A stretch of DNA of 64,000 nucleotides from Metridium senile. Lineage: Eukaryota; Cnidaria; Anthozoa; Actiniaria; Metridiidae. The DNA lies in the NCBI GenBank assembly GCA_949775045.1, contig OX459109.1, forward strand, positions 866,990 to 930,989, in the 5' to 3' direction. Made by a program: the position numbers and the translations under genes. The notes under the pieces were generated by a model. The model saw only the letters and a program-made list of their open reading frames with translations, was not told where the DNA came from and did no database searches. Each line of letters opens with the position of its first letter. Within the stretch, counting starts at the first letter, position 1. Positions 1 through 13,411 of the stretch are shown here, in pieces.

Positions 1-1
1 G

Positions 2-3000
2 ATAATCAATGCCTTGCCGTCCAATCCTGGTCCATCATCTCATTATGGAAGAAAGAAACGATGTTACCAAGATATTTATGTCGACACATCCAAAGCTATA
101 TACGTGAGTTGATTGTTTTAGTTCAGCAATGTTCAATTATTAGGAATTTGATTACAATTCCATCACATCCTAATTATCACTATCAACACCAACATCATCA
201 TCATTATCGCCATCATTATTATTATAATATCATAACCTGGTCGTTCCTTATTTTTCCATTTGACCCAGGTTTTCCCTTTACTATAGTTATCCAAGTAGTG
301 AGACATTGATGGAGATGGTAGCTCACAGCGTAGTTAATAGACTAAGATAACTTTATGCTCACAGTAATGGAATCCAATATCCAAAGCCCAGCACGGTAAA
401 TATTCTAATATTAATAATGTCTCTGTTTTAGGACGCTGGTCTCATCTTTCTGTCAGATTCAAGGGTAGAATCTCGTCCTTGTCGTCCCTTCCCTACTGAT
501 CCGCCAATAGTACGGCCAACCTTTCATGTTTATAAGTGGAACTCAGATGGAGCTCCAGCGGGTCTTTGGAGTGTTCCCGGATATACGGTGAATATCAATG
601 ATCATGATTTTCATGTATTGGGGTCCCTGTGTATTGGGTTACCTGTGGTAGGACACATGTAAGATGCGTACGAATAAATCAGTTGTTTACGATCCAGTTT
701 AATCATCCGCTATCACAAGAAACTGCAATGATGACGATGAATGGGGATGATAATGATTATAACAATAATGGTGATTGTGAGGAGGAGGATAGGGAGGAGG
801 AGGAGAAGAAGAGGAGGATACAAATGATAGCGATGATAATGATAATGATGAGTAGGAAGAGGAGGAGGAGGGGGATACAAATGATAGTGATGATAATGAT
901 AATGATGAGTAGGAAGAGGAGGAGGAGGGGGATACAAATGATAGCGATGATAGCGATGATAATGATAATGATGAGTAGGAGGAAGAGGACGACGACGACG
1001 ACGACGACGAGAAGGGGAAGACGAAGAAGAGGAGGAGGATACAAATGATAGTGATGATAATGATAATGATGAGTAGGAGGAAGAGGACGACGACGACGAC
1101 GAGAAGGGGAAGACGAAGAAGAGGAGGAGGATACAAATGATAGTGATGATAATGATAATGATGAGTAGGAGGAAGATGAGGAAGACGACGACGAGAAGGG
1201 GGAGGCGAAGAAGAGGAGGAGGATACAAATGATAGTGATGATAATGATAATGATGAGTAGGAGGAAGATGAGGAGGAGGACGACGAGAAGGGGGAGGAGG
1301 AAGGGGATACAAATGATAATGATGTTAATGATAATGATGAGTAGGAGGAAGAAGACGACGACGACAAGGGGGAGGAGGAGGGGGATACAAATGATAGTGA
1401 TGATAATAATGATGATAATGATGATAATATTAATAAATATTGATATTTTAGATGATGACCTTGATATTCATGGCAATGCTAAATATTGTTCTAGCAATCA
1501 TGATCACAATAAAAACGATGACAATTAAATATCTATAAACATGTATGCATATTTATGTTTAGACGAAAGTGCTGAAGTATGGACCAGTAAGAAAAAGAAC
1601 TAGAAAACCAAACAAGCCCATCAAGAAGACGAAACCACCCAAACCGATCGTACGACCAAAGAAGATAAACACTGTACGAAAAAACTTTCCCGAGACTTGG
1701 CTGTGGACAGAAGAGACAATCAGGTGAAATAGATACCAAATTTGATAACAAAATAGACAACACGATAGAACCCCTGTAAACCGACCAAATAATAGATAAC
1801 GAACCCTTTATACAGACAACACGATAGATAGTAAACCCTTGTAAACCGACCAAATAATAGATAACGAACCCTTTATACATTCAACACGATAGATAGTAAA
1901 CCCCTGTAAACCGACCAAATAATAGATAACTAACCCTTTATACAGACAAAACGATAGCTAGTAAACCCTGTAAACCGACCAAATAAAATCATTGATACAA
2001 TTTGAATATTGGTTGATTGTCTGACTGGTGTAGGGCTGATCTGTTGTTTGTTTGTTTATCCAGTAATTCTACCGGTGTCAAGACGATCACTGCTCAAGTC
2101 CCAGACACCATCACAAGCTGGTACCTCAGTGCATTTGCCATGTCGTCAACACGTGGCATGGGCGTCGCAAACCCCTCTACCCTCACCGTTTTTCAGCCAT
2201 TCTTTGTTTCGTTCACCCTTCCATATTCTGTGATTCGTGGAGAACAAGTCAGCATTGTTACTAGTGTCTTTAACTACATGAGTGATTGTGCAACGGTGAG
2301 TATGATTAACAAACTAGTCAGTCAGTCAGTCAGTCAGTCAGTCAGTCAGTCAGTCAGTCAGTCAGTCAGTCAGTCAGTCAGTCAGTCAGTCAGTCAGTCA
2401 GTCAGTCAGTCAGTCTGTCTGTCTGTCTGTCAGTCAGTCAGTCAGTCATATCTTCTATTGCCTATTAATTGTTTTCTTCTATCTACAGGTTCGAGTTCGT
2501 CTGACAAAAACAGACCATTTCCACCTGAGTTCTGCTGTTGATCAAAAACTTTGCATTTGTGGCAACGAGCTAAAGTCAGTCAAATACGTCATCACACCCC
2601 AAAAGCTTGGTTCCATTCCCCTCACGGTCACAGTCGAAACTGTATCACCTAGCTTGTGTGTTCAATCCTCTAAAGAAGCTGCTTTGGGAATATCAGATGC
2701 TGTGACAAGAAAACTGTTAGTCGAGGTAGGACATCATTCAATATATTCTTGACATTTGATAGTGAAGTATTTGATAGCAGTTTGTTTGTTTTAAAATAAT
2801 CCATGAGAAATATCATTACAGTGACGAGATTTTTGATTACTTATAATACTGTTTGCTTTTCTCAGCCTGAAGGAGTTCGTCAAGAATACACGTACAGTAA
2901 ACTGATCTGTCCAAAAGGTAGATCACCATCCTTATTGAATTGTACATATCGCAGTGTTCATTCATAATATTGTCATATAATATTTTTTTTTTTCTCCATT

Positions 3001-6000
3001 TTTTTTACTCTAGATAATGGCGGTAATTTCAGCGACAATCTGATTCTCTCACTACCAAAGAAAGTTGTACAAGGCTCTGTACAGGCAACGGTTTCCGCAA
3101 TAGGTGAGTCCACTCCTACATACGTACCTTACGTGTGTGTTACGTATTGTCTAACGTGTGGTATTTTTATGTATGTATCCTGTACGTATTTCAGGCGATG
3201 TAATGGGTCCCAGTTTATCGGGTCTAGAAGGATTACTTAGGCTACCAACTGGTTGTGGTGAACAAAATATGGTGAACTTTGCACCGAACATCTTTGTCAT
3301 GCAATACTTGAAGAGTACCAATCAACTTACAAGCGATGTGGAGGAAAAGGCAATCGGCTTCCTGAGAACAGGTATGATATAATGCCTGCTTGCCTGCTTG
3401 CCTGCTTGCCTGCTTGCCTGCTTGCCTGCTTGCCTGCTTGCCTGCTTGTCTAGTAGTTCGATTCATTGATTCCTGTAATGTGTTTGACAGGATATCAACG
3501 TGAACTGACGTACAAACGTAAAGATGGTTCTTACAGCGCTTTTGGTGACAGAGACAACGACGGAAGTTTATGGTAAGGCTAGACAGTGTCAGGGACGAAC
3601 CATTATACATTTGAGGCCGGGAGGGATATTTCCTGCACACCCTCGAGGGGCAAGTCATAATAGTTTGATGTGTTTGTAGTAAGTCTAGACAATGTAATCA
3701 AAACAATCCTCAATGGTTTGATGTGTTTGTAGTAAGTCTATACAATGCAGTGAAAACAATCCTCAATGGTTTGATGTGTTTCTGTTTCCAGGTTGACTTC
3801 ATTTGTTCTTCGTTCGTTCTCTCAAGCTCGTCCTTACATCTTTGTTGATGATGAAGAAATCAAGTTTGCAACAAGATGGATCAAAAGTAAACAACTTGAC
3901 TCAGGATGCTTCAGGAAGCATGGAAGATTACTTAACAAAGGACTCAAGGTATAAGACGATTGGCTGGCTGGCTGGCTGGCTTGTATTTTGATTGTTTAGG
4001 TTAATGTCTTGGTAATAACCTATTTCGTCCTTGTGATTTCCTAAGCTTGTCTTTGTTCCTTATTTCAATCAAAGTTTGATTCTATTAGGGTGGTGTGTCG
4101 ACCCCTGTGACGTTGACAGCTTACGTAGTGATATCTCTACTGGAAAGTCAAGTCAGTCCTAAGGTACGTCATCAATACATAACATAGTCAGCTATTCTAA
4201 GAAATACAACATCTTAATAATATCTTTCATGACTTTAGAGTGACGTCATCGTCAAAGCCTTGAAGTGCATCTCAGAACAAAAAGATAACGTTACAAATTC
4301 ATATAGTAACGCAATCATCGCTTATGCTTTGACGCTCGCCAAGCATCCTGGTCGTTCAGAATTCTTGAAAAGAGTCAAGTCTCAAGCTACTGTAAAAGGT
4401 TTGTGTTTTTTTTGGAAACAAATTGACACTAATGTATTGTACTGTGAGATGGAGAAAGACGAGAGAACACATTAGCAATACTATAATACATAGTAATACA
4501 AGTGACATTATATGTTTGTTATGATAGGTGATCAAATGTCCTGACTGATGTGTTGTCATACTGTGAGATGGACAAAGACGAGAGAACACATTAGCAATAC
4601 TATAATACATAGTAATACAAGTGACATTATATGTTTGTTATGATAGGTGATCAAATGTTCTGGGAGGTGAACCAAAAGCCTAAAAGTCAATCCCAATCCA
4701 GCTGGGTTCCTCCCTACTCTCGTTCTTCATCAACCAACATCGAGATGACGTCATACGCACTGATGGCCATGATTGGTGATGGTGGTGATAATAAGGCGAT
4801 AATAGATTCCAGACCTGTTGTACGATGGCTGTCTGAACAAAGAAATGCACAAGGAGGATTCTCGTCAACTCAGGTAATGTATCATCGGCTGTTTGCTGGT
4901 CTGCCTCTATATCTGTTTGTTTGTTTGTCTGTATATCTGTCAACATGTTTGTGTGTCTGCCCGCTTGTCTGTCTGTCTATCAGTCTGTCTGTCTGTTTGT
5001 GCCTGTGTCTGTCCGTCTGTCAGTCTGTATTTTCTCTTACATATGGTGTTTGTTTATAGGATACATGTGTAGCTTTACAAGCACTGTCTACATATGCTCG
5101 GTATACATTCAGTCCAGGAACACGTCTACAAATCGATGTTGGACAAAGTAATGGACAATTCAACCACACGTTCCACATCAACGATAACAATAAACTTGTG
5201 TTACAACGACTTGTGGTAAGAATTGATAATACACAACTTGTATCGTACTAACATAGCTTGCAATGATTAAAACTGCTGATTGGGTATGTTTTGTTATCAG
5301 ATGCCGCAGCAAAGTCTTCCACTTGGAAACGTTCTTGTTGATGCCGTTGGTGACGGATGTGCCTTGGTACAGGTGAGATCTATATATTATAGACGGACGG
5401 ACGGACGGGTAGTGTTTCTAAAACAAGTGTGTATTTTAGACAGATGTTGTGTACCATGTCCCTGACGTTGATGAGGAGCCCGCATTTAATATCTCGGTCA
5501 GCGTTCGCCCTCATAAAGTCAAAGGTAGAAGTGAGATTACAGAGGCTGGTGAAGCACTTTGTCAACCCCTCGAGGTGAACGTGTGTGCTAGGTTAGTATC
5601 ATTGTTATCATCAGCATCACTGACATCATCGTTATCATCATTACCTCCACAATATCGTCATCATCATGTTCATCATTATCAATAACCATTGTCATCATCA
5701 TCATCACCACAAAACCGTCATCATCGTCACCATTCCATTATCATCTTTGGCATCATCACCATCACTGGCACCATAATATCGTCATAATCGTCACCATATC
5801 GTCATCATCATCATCATTATCATCATTGTCCTAAGCCTACACCTGTGTAACCACGCCTCATTCTATGTCATTCCAAGGTGGCTTGATCAAGGTCAATCAG
5901 ACATGGCCGTCATTGAGGTTAGACTGATATCTGGTTTCATTCCTGATGAAGAATCATTGGAAATGGTAAGCATGTCGATATTCTACTTCAGGCTTTTTAT

Positions 6001-6767
6001 TCTATGTCACGACAAGTCATCATTGTTCATGTTATTGTTATTTCAGTTTGCCTCTGTTTATATAATAGTTTCATCAACTTTATTTTGTAGCTTCTGAACC
6101 GATTTGATTTGAAACTGATGAAGTTTGAGATTGAAGAGAACAAGGTCGTGTTTTACTTTAATGAGGTGAGAAGCAAGATGACGATGACGATGTTGATGAT
6201 GATGGTGATAATGATAATGATGATAACGATAACGATGATGATGGTGATGATGATGATGGTGATGATGGTGATGGTGATGATGGTGATGGTGATGATAATG
6301 ATGATGGTCATAATGATAATGATGATAAGAATAATGATGACAATGATGATGGTCATAATGATAATGATGATAAGAATAATGAAATAATTATGATGCTGAT
6401 TATGGTGGTGATGATGATAATGATGATAATATTGATCAGATAATAACCATATAACAATAAAAAGACACCTATTTTGTTCAACTGTCTCACTATGTCTGTG
6501 TCTGTCATCTCTTTTTACAGATCCAAGTAACTTGCTTCAGGTTCACCATTCAACAAACAACTGTTGTCAAGAAAACAAAGCCAACATCTGCTACAGTATA
6601 CGAATACTACGACACAGGTAGCCCATAAACAGTGTCAACTCACACAACAAGTACAGTCTTATTATTAATATTTTGGTTTCTTTACAGATAAATCAGCAAC
6701 AACTCTGTACAAGGTAACAGAACAAGACTGTAAAGCAAAGAAGGGAAATCAAAATGCAGCTCCTTAA
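2..6767 (+). CDS. A2M-like: Gene A: A2M-like thioester protease inhibitor, 3' part (exons 17-36)
   Basis: This is the C-terminal 875 codons of a secreted alpha-2-macroglobulin-type protease trap; upstream exons lie left of the window. Exons: 2-103, 432-587, 1563-1723, 2064-2295, 2489-2725, 2866-2917, 3014-3103, 3195-3371, 3491-3572, 3792-3948, 4089-4163, 4239-4398, 4647-4873, 5060-5215, 5301-5372, 5440-5591, 5878-5965, 6091-6165, 6521-6617 and 6688-6767 (TAA). Every junction is GT-AG and phases match, giving an open frame with no internal stop. In order it encodes the end of MG6 with the bait region, MG7, CUB, the thioester domain (GCGEQNM), second CUB half and receptor-binding domain. Exon numbers follow the complete genes B and C. 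The donor after exon 17 is gtgag rather than gtaag, and exon 19 is 9 bp shorter at its 5' end than in B and C. Exon edges were placed by eye and by comparison of the three copies. Confidence 0.9.
432..587 (+). other. Gene A bait-region exon 18
   Basis: The first 30 codons match genes B and C ([11 protein letters not shown] through the segment ending VRPT). The last 22 codons are unrelated in sequence to B and C and contain tryptophans, a proline and few basic residues ([18 protein letters not shown]). By position, between the C-R-P-F-P segment and the VRKNFPETW motif of the next exon, this is the A2M bait region that target proteases cut. The donor is gtgaat. Confidence 0.8.
777..1400 (+). 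repeat. Purine-rich minisatellite, gene A intron 18
   Basis: Imperfect units combine GATGATAATGATAATGATGA with AGGAGGAAGAGGACGACG-like runs. The long open frames in several phases here are repeat artefacts, not genes. Confidence 0.85.
1744..1990 (+). repeat. About 64-bp minisatellite, gene A intron 19
   Basis: Units contain GTAAACCGACCAAATAATAG followed by ATAACGAACCCTTTATACAG. The same repeat lies in intron 19 of B (15150-15365) and C (32640-32935), so it predates the duplications. Confidence 0.8.
2319..2450 (+). repeat. (GTCA)n microsatellite, gene A intron 20
   Basis: This is a tetranucleotide array with a short GTCT variant near the end. The matching introns carry (TGAC)n in B and a much longer 8-bp array in C. 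Confidence 0.9.
3195..3371 (+). other. Gene A thioester exon 24
   Basis: This exon encodes [19 protein letters not shown], the canonical thioester motif of the A2M/C3/CD109 family, in which the Cys and the Gln form the internal beta-cysteinyl-gamma-glutamyl bond. It marks the start of the alpha-helical thioester domain. Confidence 0.95.
3382..3449 (+). repeat. (GCTTGCCT)n array, gene A intron 24
   Basis: An 8-bp array immediately follows the thioester exon. Its homologues are longer in B (13441-13545) and C (29919-30139). Confidence 0.85.
5592..6440 (+). repeat. CAT/GAT trinucleotide-rich introns 32 and 34, gene A
   Basis: Degenerate (CAT)n fills much of 5592-5830, and GATGAT/AATGAT runs fill 6170-6440 around exons 33 and 34. 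Matching blocks occur in B and C. Confidence 0.7.
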
Positions 6768-6803
6768 GCAGATGAAGACCGATACTTGACAATGACGAGA
6801 AAT

Positions 6804-6823
6804 AATAAATTTAGTTCAATAAA
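6804..6823 (+). promoter_or_regulatory. Gene A polyadenylation signals
   Basis: Two AATAAA hexamers, at 6804-6809 and 6818-6823, lie 37-56 bp after the stop codon and just before the satellite array. Confidence 0.6.
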
Positions 6824-6868
6824 AGACAATTCCAACAGTAGTTATTTCTCACTTAATTTACAAACATT

Positions 6869-7710
6869 ATAGTCCATCAAAAATCTTCATACCCATGCAA
6901 AACGCTCAAAAATGACCAAAAATAACGATTTTTGATGGACTATAGCCCATGCAAAACGCTCAAAAATGACCAAAAATAACGATTTTTGATGGACTATAGC
7001 CCATGCAAAACGCTCAAAAATGACCAAAAATAACGATTTTTGATCGACTATAGTCCATGCAAAACGCTCAAAAATGACCAAAAATAACGATTTTTGATGG
7101 ACTATAGTCCATGCAAAACGCTCAAAAATGACCAAAAATAACGATTTTTGATGGACTCTATTCCATGCAAAACGCTCAAAAATGACCAAAAATGACGATT
7201 TTTGATGGACTATAGTCCATGCAAAACGCTCAAAAATGACCAAAAATGACGATTTTTGATGGACTATAGCCCATGCAAAACGCTCAAAAATGACCAAAAA
7301 TGACGATTTTTGATGGACTATAGCCCATGCAAAACGCTCAAAAATGACCAAACACGATGATTTTTGATGGACTATAGCACATGCAAAACGCTCAAAAATG
7401 ACCAAAAATAACGATTTTTGATGGACCATAGCCCATGCAAAACGCTCAAAAATGACCAAAGACGATGATTTTTGATGGACTATAGCACATGCAAAACGCT
7501 TAAAAATTACCAAAAATAACGATTTTTGATGGAATATAGCCCATGCAAAACGCTTAAAAATGACCAAAAATAACGATTTTTGATGGACTATATAGCCCAT
7601 GCAAAACGCTCAAAAATGACCAAAAATAACGATTTTTGATGGACTATAGCCCATGCAAAACGCTCAAAAATGACCAAAAATGACTAATTTTTGATGGACT
7701 ACAGCCCATG
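6869..7710 (-). repeat. 54-bp satellite array, left arm
   Basis: About 15 units of roughly 54 bp carry CGATTTTTGATGGACTATAG, CCATGCAAAACGCTCAAAAA and TGACCAAAAA. In this arm the units run opposite to those of the right arm. It begins about 45 bp after the last gene A polyadenylation signal. Open frames here (peptide repeat VHQKSLFLVIFERFAW) are satellite artefacts. Confidence 0.95.
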
Positions 7711-7774
7711 AAAAATCGTTATTTTGGGCCATTTTGGGCATTCTGTCTATCGTAAATCGTCATAATAGGTCATT

Positions 7775-9345
7775 TTTGAGCATTTTGCATGGGCTATAGT
7801 CCATCAAAAATCGTCATTTTTGAGCGTTTTTGAGCGTTTTGCATGGGCTATAATCCATCAAAAATCGTCATTTTTGAGCATTTTTGTGCGTTTTGCATGG
7901 GCTATAATCCATCAAAAATCGTCATTTTTGGTCATTTTTGTGCGTTTTGCATGGGCTATAGTCCATCAAAAATCGTCATTTTTGAGCGTTTTGCATGGGC
8001 TATAGTCCATCAAAAATCGTCATTTTTGGTGATTTTTGTGCGTTTTGCATGGCCTATAATCCATCAAAAATCGTCATTTTTGGTCATTTTTGAGCGTTTT
8101 GCATGGGCTATAGTCCATCAAAAATCGTCATTTTTGAGCGTTTTGCATGGCCTATAATCCATCAAAAATCGTCATTTTTGGTCATTTTTGAGCGTTTTGC
8201 ATGGGCTATAGTCCATCAAAAATCGTCATTTTTGGTGATTTTTGTGCGTTTTGCATGGCCTATAATCCATCAAAAATCGTCATTTTTGGTCATTTTTGAG
8301 CGTTTTGCATGGGCTATAGTCCATCAAAAATCGTCATTTTTGAGCGTTTTGCATGGCCTATAATCCATCAAAAATCGTCATTTTTGGTCATTTTTGAGCG
8401 TTTTGCATGGGCTATAGTCCATCAAAAATCGTCATTTTTGGTGATTTTTGTGCGTTTTGCATGGCCTATAATCCATCAAAAATCGTCATTTTTGGTCATT
8501 TTTGAGCGTTTTGCATGGGCTATAGTCCATCAAAAATCGTCATTTTTGTGCGTTTTGCATGGGCTATAGTCCATCAAAAATCGTCATTTTTGAGCGTTTT
8601 GCATGGGCTATAGTCCATCAAAAATCGTCATTTTTGGTGATTTTTGTGCGTTTTGCATGGCCTATAATCCATCAAAAATCGTCATTTTTGGTCATTTTTG
8701 AGCGTTTTGCATGGGCTATAGTCCATCAAAAATCGTCATTTTTGGTCATTTTTGAGCATTTTGCATGGGCTATAGTCCATCAAAAATCGTTATTTTTGGT
8801 CATTTTTAAGCGTTTTGCATGGGCTATAGTCCATCAAAAATCGTCATTTTGCATGGGCTATAGTCCATCAAAAATCGTCATTTTGCATGGGCTATAGTTC
8901 ATCAAAAATCGTCATTTTTGGTCATTTTTGAGCGTTTTGCATGGGCTATAGTCCATCAAAAATCGTCATTTTTGGTCATTTTTGAGCATTTGGCATGGAA
9001 TAGAGTCCATCAAAAATCGTCATTTTTGGTGATTTTTGTGCGTTTTGCATGGGCTATAATCCATCAAAAATCGTCATTTTTGGTCATTTTTGAGCGTTTT
9101 GCATGGGCTATAGTCCATCAAAAATCGTCATTTTTGAGCGTTTTGCATGGGCTATGGTCTATCAAAAATCGTCATTTTTGGTCATTTTTGTGCGTTTTGC
9201 ATGGGCTATAGTCCATCAAAAATCGTTATTTTTGGTCATTTTTGAGCGTTTTGCATGGGCTATAGTCCATCAAAAATCGTTATTTTTGGTCATTTTTGAG
9301 CGTTTTGCATGGGTATGAAGATTTTTGATGGACTATAATGTTTGT
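7775..9345 (+). repeat. 54-bp satellite array, right arm
   Basis: The same unit is present in the opposite orientation (CTATAGTCCATCAAAAATCG, TCATTTTTGAGCGTTTTGCA). Many units are shortened to about 35 bp by loss of a TCATTTTTGG segment, and some to about 30 bp near 8840-8890. The array ends just before the gene B 3' end. The right arm is roughly twice the length of the left. Confidence 0.95.
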
Positions 9346-9381
9346 AAATTAAGTGAGAAATAACTACTGTTGGAATTGTCT

Positions 9382-9387
9382 TTTATT
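9382..9387 (-). promoter_or_regulatory. Gene B polyadenylation signal
   Basis: AATAAA on the minus strand lies 50 bp after the stop codon and corresponds to the second signal of gene A. The first gene A signal reads AATAATAGAT here and is lost. Confidence 0.55.
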
Positions 9388-9437
9388 GAACTAAATCTAT
9401 TATTTCTCGTCATTGTCAAGTATCGGTCTTCATCTGC

Positions 9438-12400
9438 TTAAGGAGCTGCATTTTGATTTCCCTTCTTTGCTTTACAGTCTTGTTCTGTTACCTTGTACAG
9501 AGTTGTTGCTGATTTATCTGTAAAGAAACCAAAATATTAATAATAAGACTGTACGTGTTGTGTGAGTTGACACTGTTTATGGGCTACCTGTGTCGTAGTA
9601 TTCGTATACTGTAGCAGATGTTGGCTTTGTTTTCTTGACAACAGTTGTTTGTTGAATGGTGAACCTGAAGCAAGTTACTTGGATCTGTAAAAAGAGATGA
9701 CAGACACAGACATAGTTAGACAGTTGAACAAAATAGGTGTCTTTTTATTGTTATATGGTCATTATCTGATCAATATTATCATCATTATCATCATCACCAC
9801 TATCATAATCACAATCATCATTATTATCACCACCATCAACACCACCATCATCATCATAATCATCATCACCATCACCATCATCATTATGATCACTTTCATC
9901 ACCATCACCATCATCGTCATAATCACCATCATCATCATCATCAACATCATTATCATCATCATCATAATCATCTTGGTTCTCACCTCATTAAAGTAAAACA
10001 CGACCTTGTTCTCTTCAATCTCAAACTTCATCAGGTTCAAATCAAATCGGTTCATGAGCTGCAAAATGAAGTTGATGAAACTATTATATAAACAGAGGGA
10101 AATAACAATAACATCAAAAAATGATGACTTGTCGTGACATAATAAGCCTGAAGTAGAATGTCAACATGCTTACCCTTTGATGAAACTATTATATACAGAG
10201 ACAAATAACAATAACAATGATGACTTGTCGTGATATAAAAAGCCTCATGTAGAATGCCGATATGCTTACCCTTTCCAATGATTCTTCATCAGGAATGAAA
10301 CCAGATATCAGTTTAACCTCAATGACGGCCATGTCTGATTGACCTTGATCAAGCCACCTTCGAATGACATAGGATGACGCGTGGTTACACATGTGCAGGC
10401 TTAGTACAATGATGATGATGATGATGATGATGACAATGATGATCTGGTAGTGGTGGTGGTGATGATAACGATTTGGTGATGATGACAATGACGGTATTAT
10501 GGTGGTGATGATGATGAAAATGGTTATTGATAATGATGAACATGATGATGACGATATTGTGGAGGTAATGATGATAACGATGATGTCAGTGATGCTGATG
10601 ATAACAAGGATACTAACCTAGCACACACGTTCACCTCGAGGGGTTGACAAAGTGCTTCACCAGCCTCTGTAATCTCACTTCTACCTTTTTTGATTTGATG
10701 AGGGCGAACGCTGACCGAGAGATTAAACGCGGGCTCCTCATCAACGTCAGGGACATGGTACACAACATCTGCCTAAAATACACACTTGTTTTAGAAACAC
10801 TGCCCGTCCGTCCGTCCGTCCGTCTATAATATATAGGTCTCACCTGTACCAAGGCACATCCGTCACCAACAACATCAACAAGAACGTTTCCAAGTGGAAG
10901 ACTTTGCTGCGGCATCTGATAACAAAACACATCCAATCAGCAGTTTTAATCATTGCAAGCTATGTTAGTACGATACAAGTTGTGTATTATCAATTCTTAC
11001 CACAAGTCGTTGTAACACAAGTTTATTGTTATCGTTGATGTGGAACGTGTGGTTGAATTGTCCATTACTTTGTCCAACATCGATTTGTAGACGTGTTCCT
11101 GGACTGAATGTATACCGAGCATATGTAGACAGTGCTTGCAAAGCTACACATGTATCCTATAAACAAACACCACATGTAAGAGAAAATACAGACTGACAGA
11201 CACAGGCACAAACAGACAGACAGACTGATAGACAGACAGACAAGCGGACAGACACACAAACATTTTGACAGATATACAGACAGACAAACAAACAGATATA
11301 GAGGCAGACCAGCAAACAGCCGATGATACATTACCTGAGTTGACGAGAATCCTCCTTGTGCATTTCTTTGTTCAGACAGCCATCGTACAACAGGTCTAGA
11401 ATATATTATCGCCTTATTATCACCACCATCACCAATCATGGCCATCAGTGCGTATGACGTCATCTCGATGTTGGTTGATGAAGAACGAGAGTAGGGAGGA
11501 ACCCAGCTGGATTGGGATTGACTTTTAGGCTTTTGGTTCACCTCCCAGAACATCTGATCACCTGATTAAATCAAACATATTATGTCACTTTATGTATTAC
11601 TATGTATTATACTATTGCTAATGTGTTCTCTCGTCTTTGTCCATCTCACAGTATGACAACACATCAGTCAGGACATTTGATCACCTATTATAACAAACAT
11701 TTAAAGTCACTTGTATGGTTTGTATTATAGTATTGCTAATGTGTTATCTCGCCTTTGTCCATCTCACAGTATTACAAAACATCAGTGTCAATTGTTTCCA
11801 AAAAAACACAAACCTTTGACAGTAGCTTGAGACTTGACTCTTTTCAAGAATACAGAACGACCAGGATGCTTAGCGAGCGTCAAAGCATAAGCGATGATTG
11901 CGTTACTATATGGATCTGTCACGTGGTCTTTCTGGTCTGAGATGCACTTCAAGGCTTTCAAGATGACGTCACTCTACAGTTATGACAGATAGTATTAAGA
12001 TGTGGTATTTCTAAGAATAGCTGACCATGAGCGATAGGATACATGAAGTTCGTGAACGAAGACATAATTTGCTTTAAAACTAATATAGAGCATATAAAAA
12101 GTATGAGTAAATGAACTATTTACCTGTAGCTTGACTTTATTCCTTTTATCGTCCTCGAGTTGTATTTTAAAAATGGCGCCTTCAATCTACACTGGTGTAG
12201 ATATAGCTTCGAGGGTTGAATGTTGAATGACGTATAAGCTTAAAGTTCGTGAGAGACTAGGCCTGTATAAAATTAAATTTATTGAAGGCGCCATTTTTAA
12301 AGTCAAGCTACAGGTAAATAGTTCATTTACTCATACTTTTTATATGCTCTATATTAGTTTTAAAGCAAATTATGTCTTCGTTCACGAACTTCATGTGTCT

Positions 12401-13330
12401 TATCGCTCATGAGCTGACTATGTTATGTATTGATGACGAACCTGAGGACTGATTTGACTTTCCAGGAGAGAGATCACTACGTAAGCTGTCAACGTCACAG
12501 GTGTCGACACACCACCCTAATAGAATCAAACTTTGGTTAAAATAAGGAACAAAGACATGATCGGGAAATCGCAAGGACGAAATAAGTTATTAGCCAGCCA
12601 GCCAGCCAGTCGTCTCATACCTTGAGTCCTTTGTTAAGTAATCTTCCATGCTTCCTGAAGCAGCCTGAGTCAAGTTGTTTATTTTTGATCCATCTTGTTG
12701 CAAACTTGATTTCTTCATCATCAACAAAGATGTAAGGACGAGCTTGAGAGAACGAACGAAGAACAAATGAAGTCAACCTGGAAACAGAAACACATCAAAC
12801 CATTGAGGATTGTTTTCACTGCATTGTATAGACTTACCACAAACACATCAAACTATTAATACTTGCCCCTCGAGATGTGCAGGATACCCCCCCCCCCCCC
12901 TCAAATGTATAATGGTCCGTCCTTCACACTGTCTAGCCTTACCATAAACTCCCGTCGCTGTCTCTGTCACCAAAAGCGCTGTAAGAACCATCTTTACGTT
13001 TGTACGTCAGTTCACGTTGATATCCTGTCGAACACATTACAGCAATCAATCAATCGTTCAGTCAATCATTTAACCAACCAACCAACCAACCAACCAACCA
13101 ACCAACCAACCAACCAACCAACCAACCAACCAACCAACCAACCAACCAACCAACCAACCAACCAACCAACCAACCAACCAACCAACCAACCAACCAACCA
13201 ACCAACCAACCAACCAACCAACCAACCAACCAACCAACCAACCAACCAACCAACCAACCAACCAACCAACCAACCAACCAACCAACCAACCAACCAACCA
13301 ACCAACCAACCAACCAACCAATCTATCAAT

Positions 13331-13369
<39 letters not shown>

Positions 13370-13375
13370 CCAATT

Positions 13376-13411
<36 letters not shown>

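Noticed and set aside
777..1400. Possible acidic/basic repeat protein or CRISPR-like array
   Set aside because: It is a degenerate purine minisatellite with no fixed spacers, in an animal intron.
6887..9318. Repeat protein with VHQKSSFLVIFERFAW period
   Set aside because: It is a translation of the 54-bp satellite; frames break wherever a unit is shortened, and there is no start context or codon signature.
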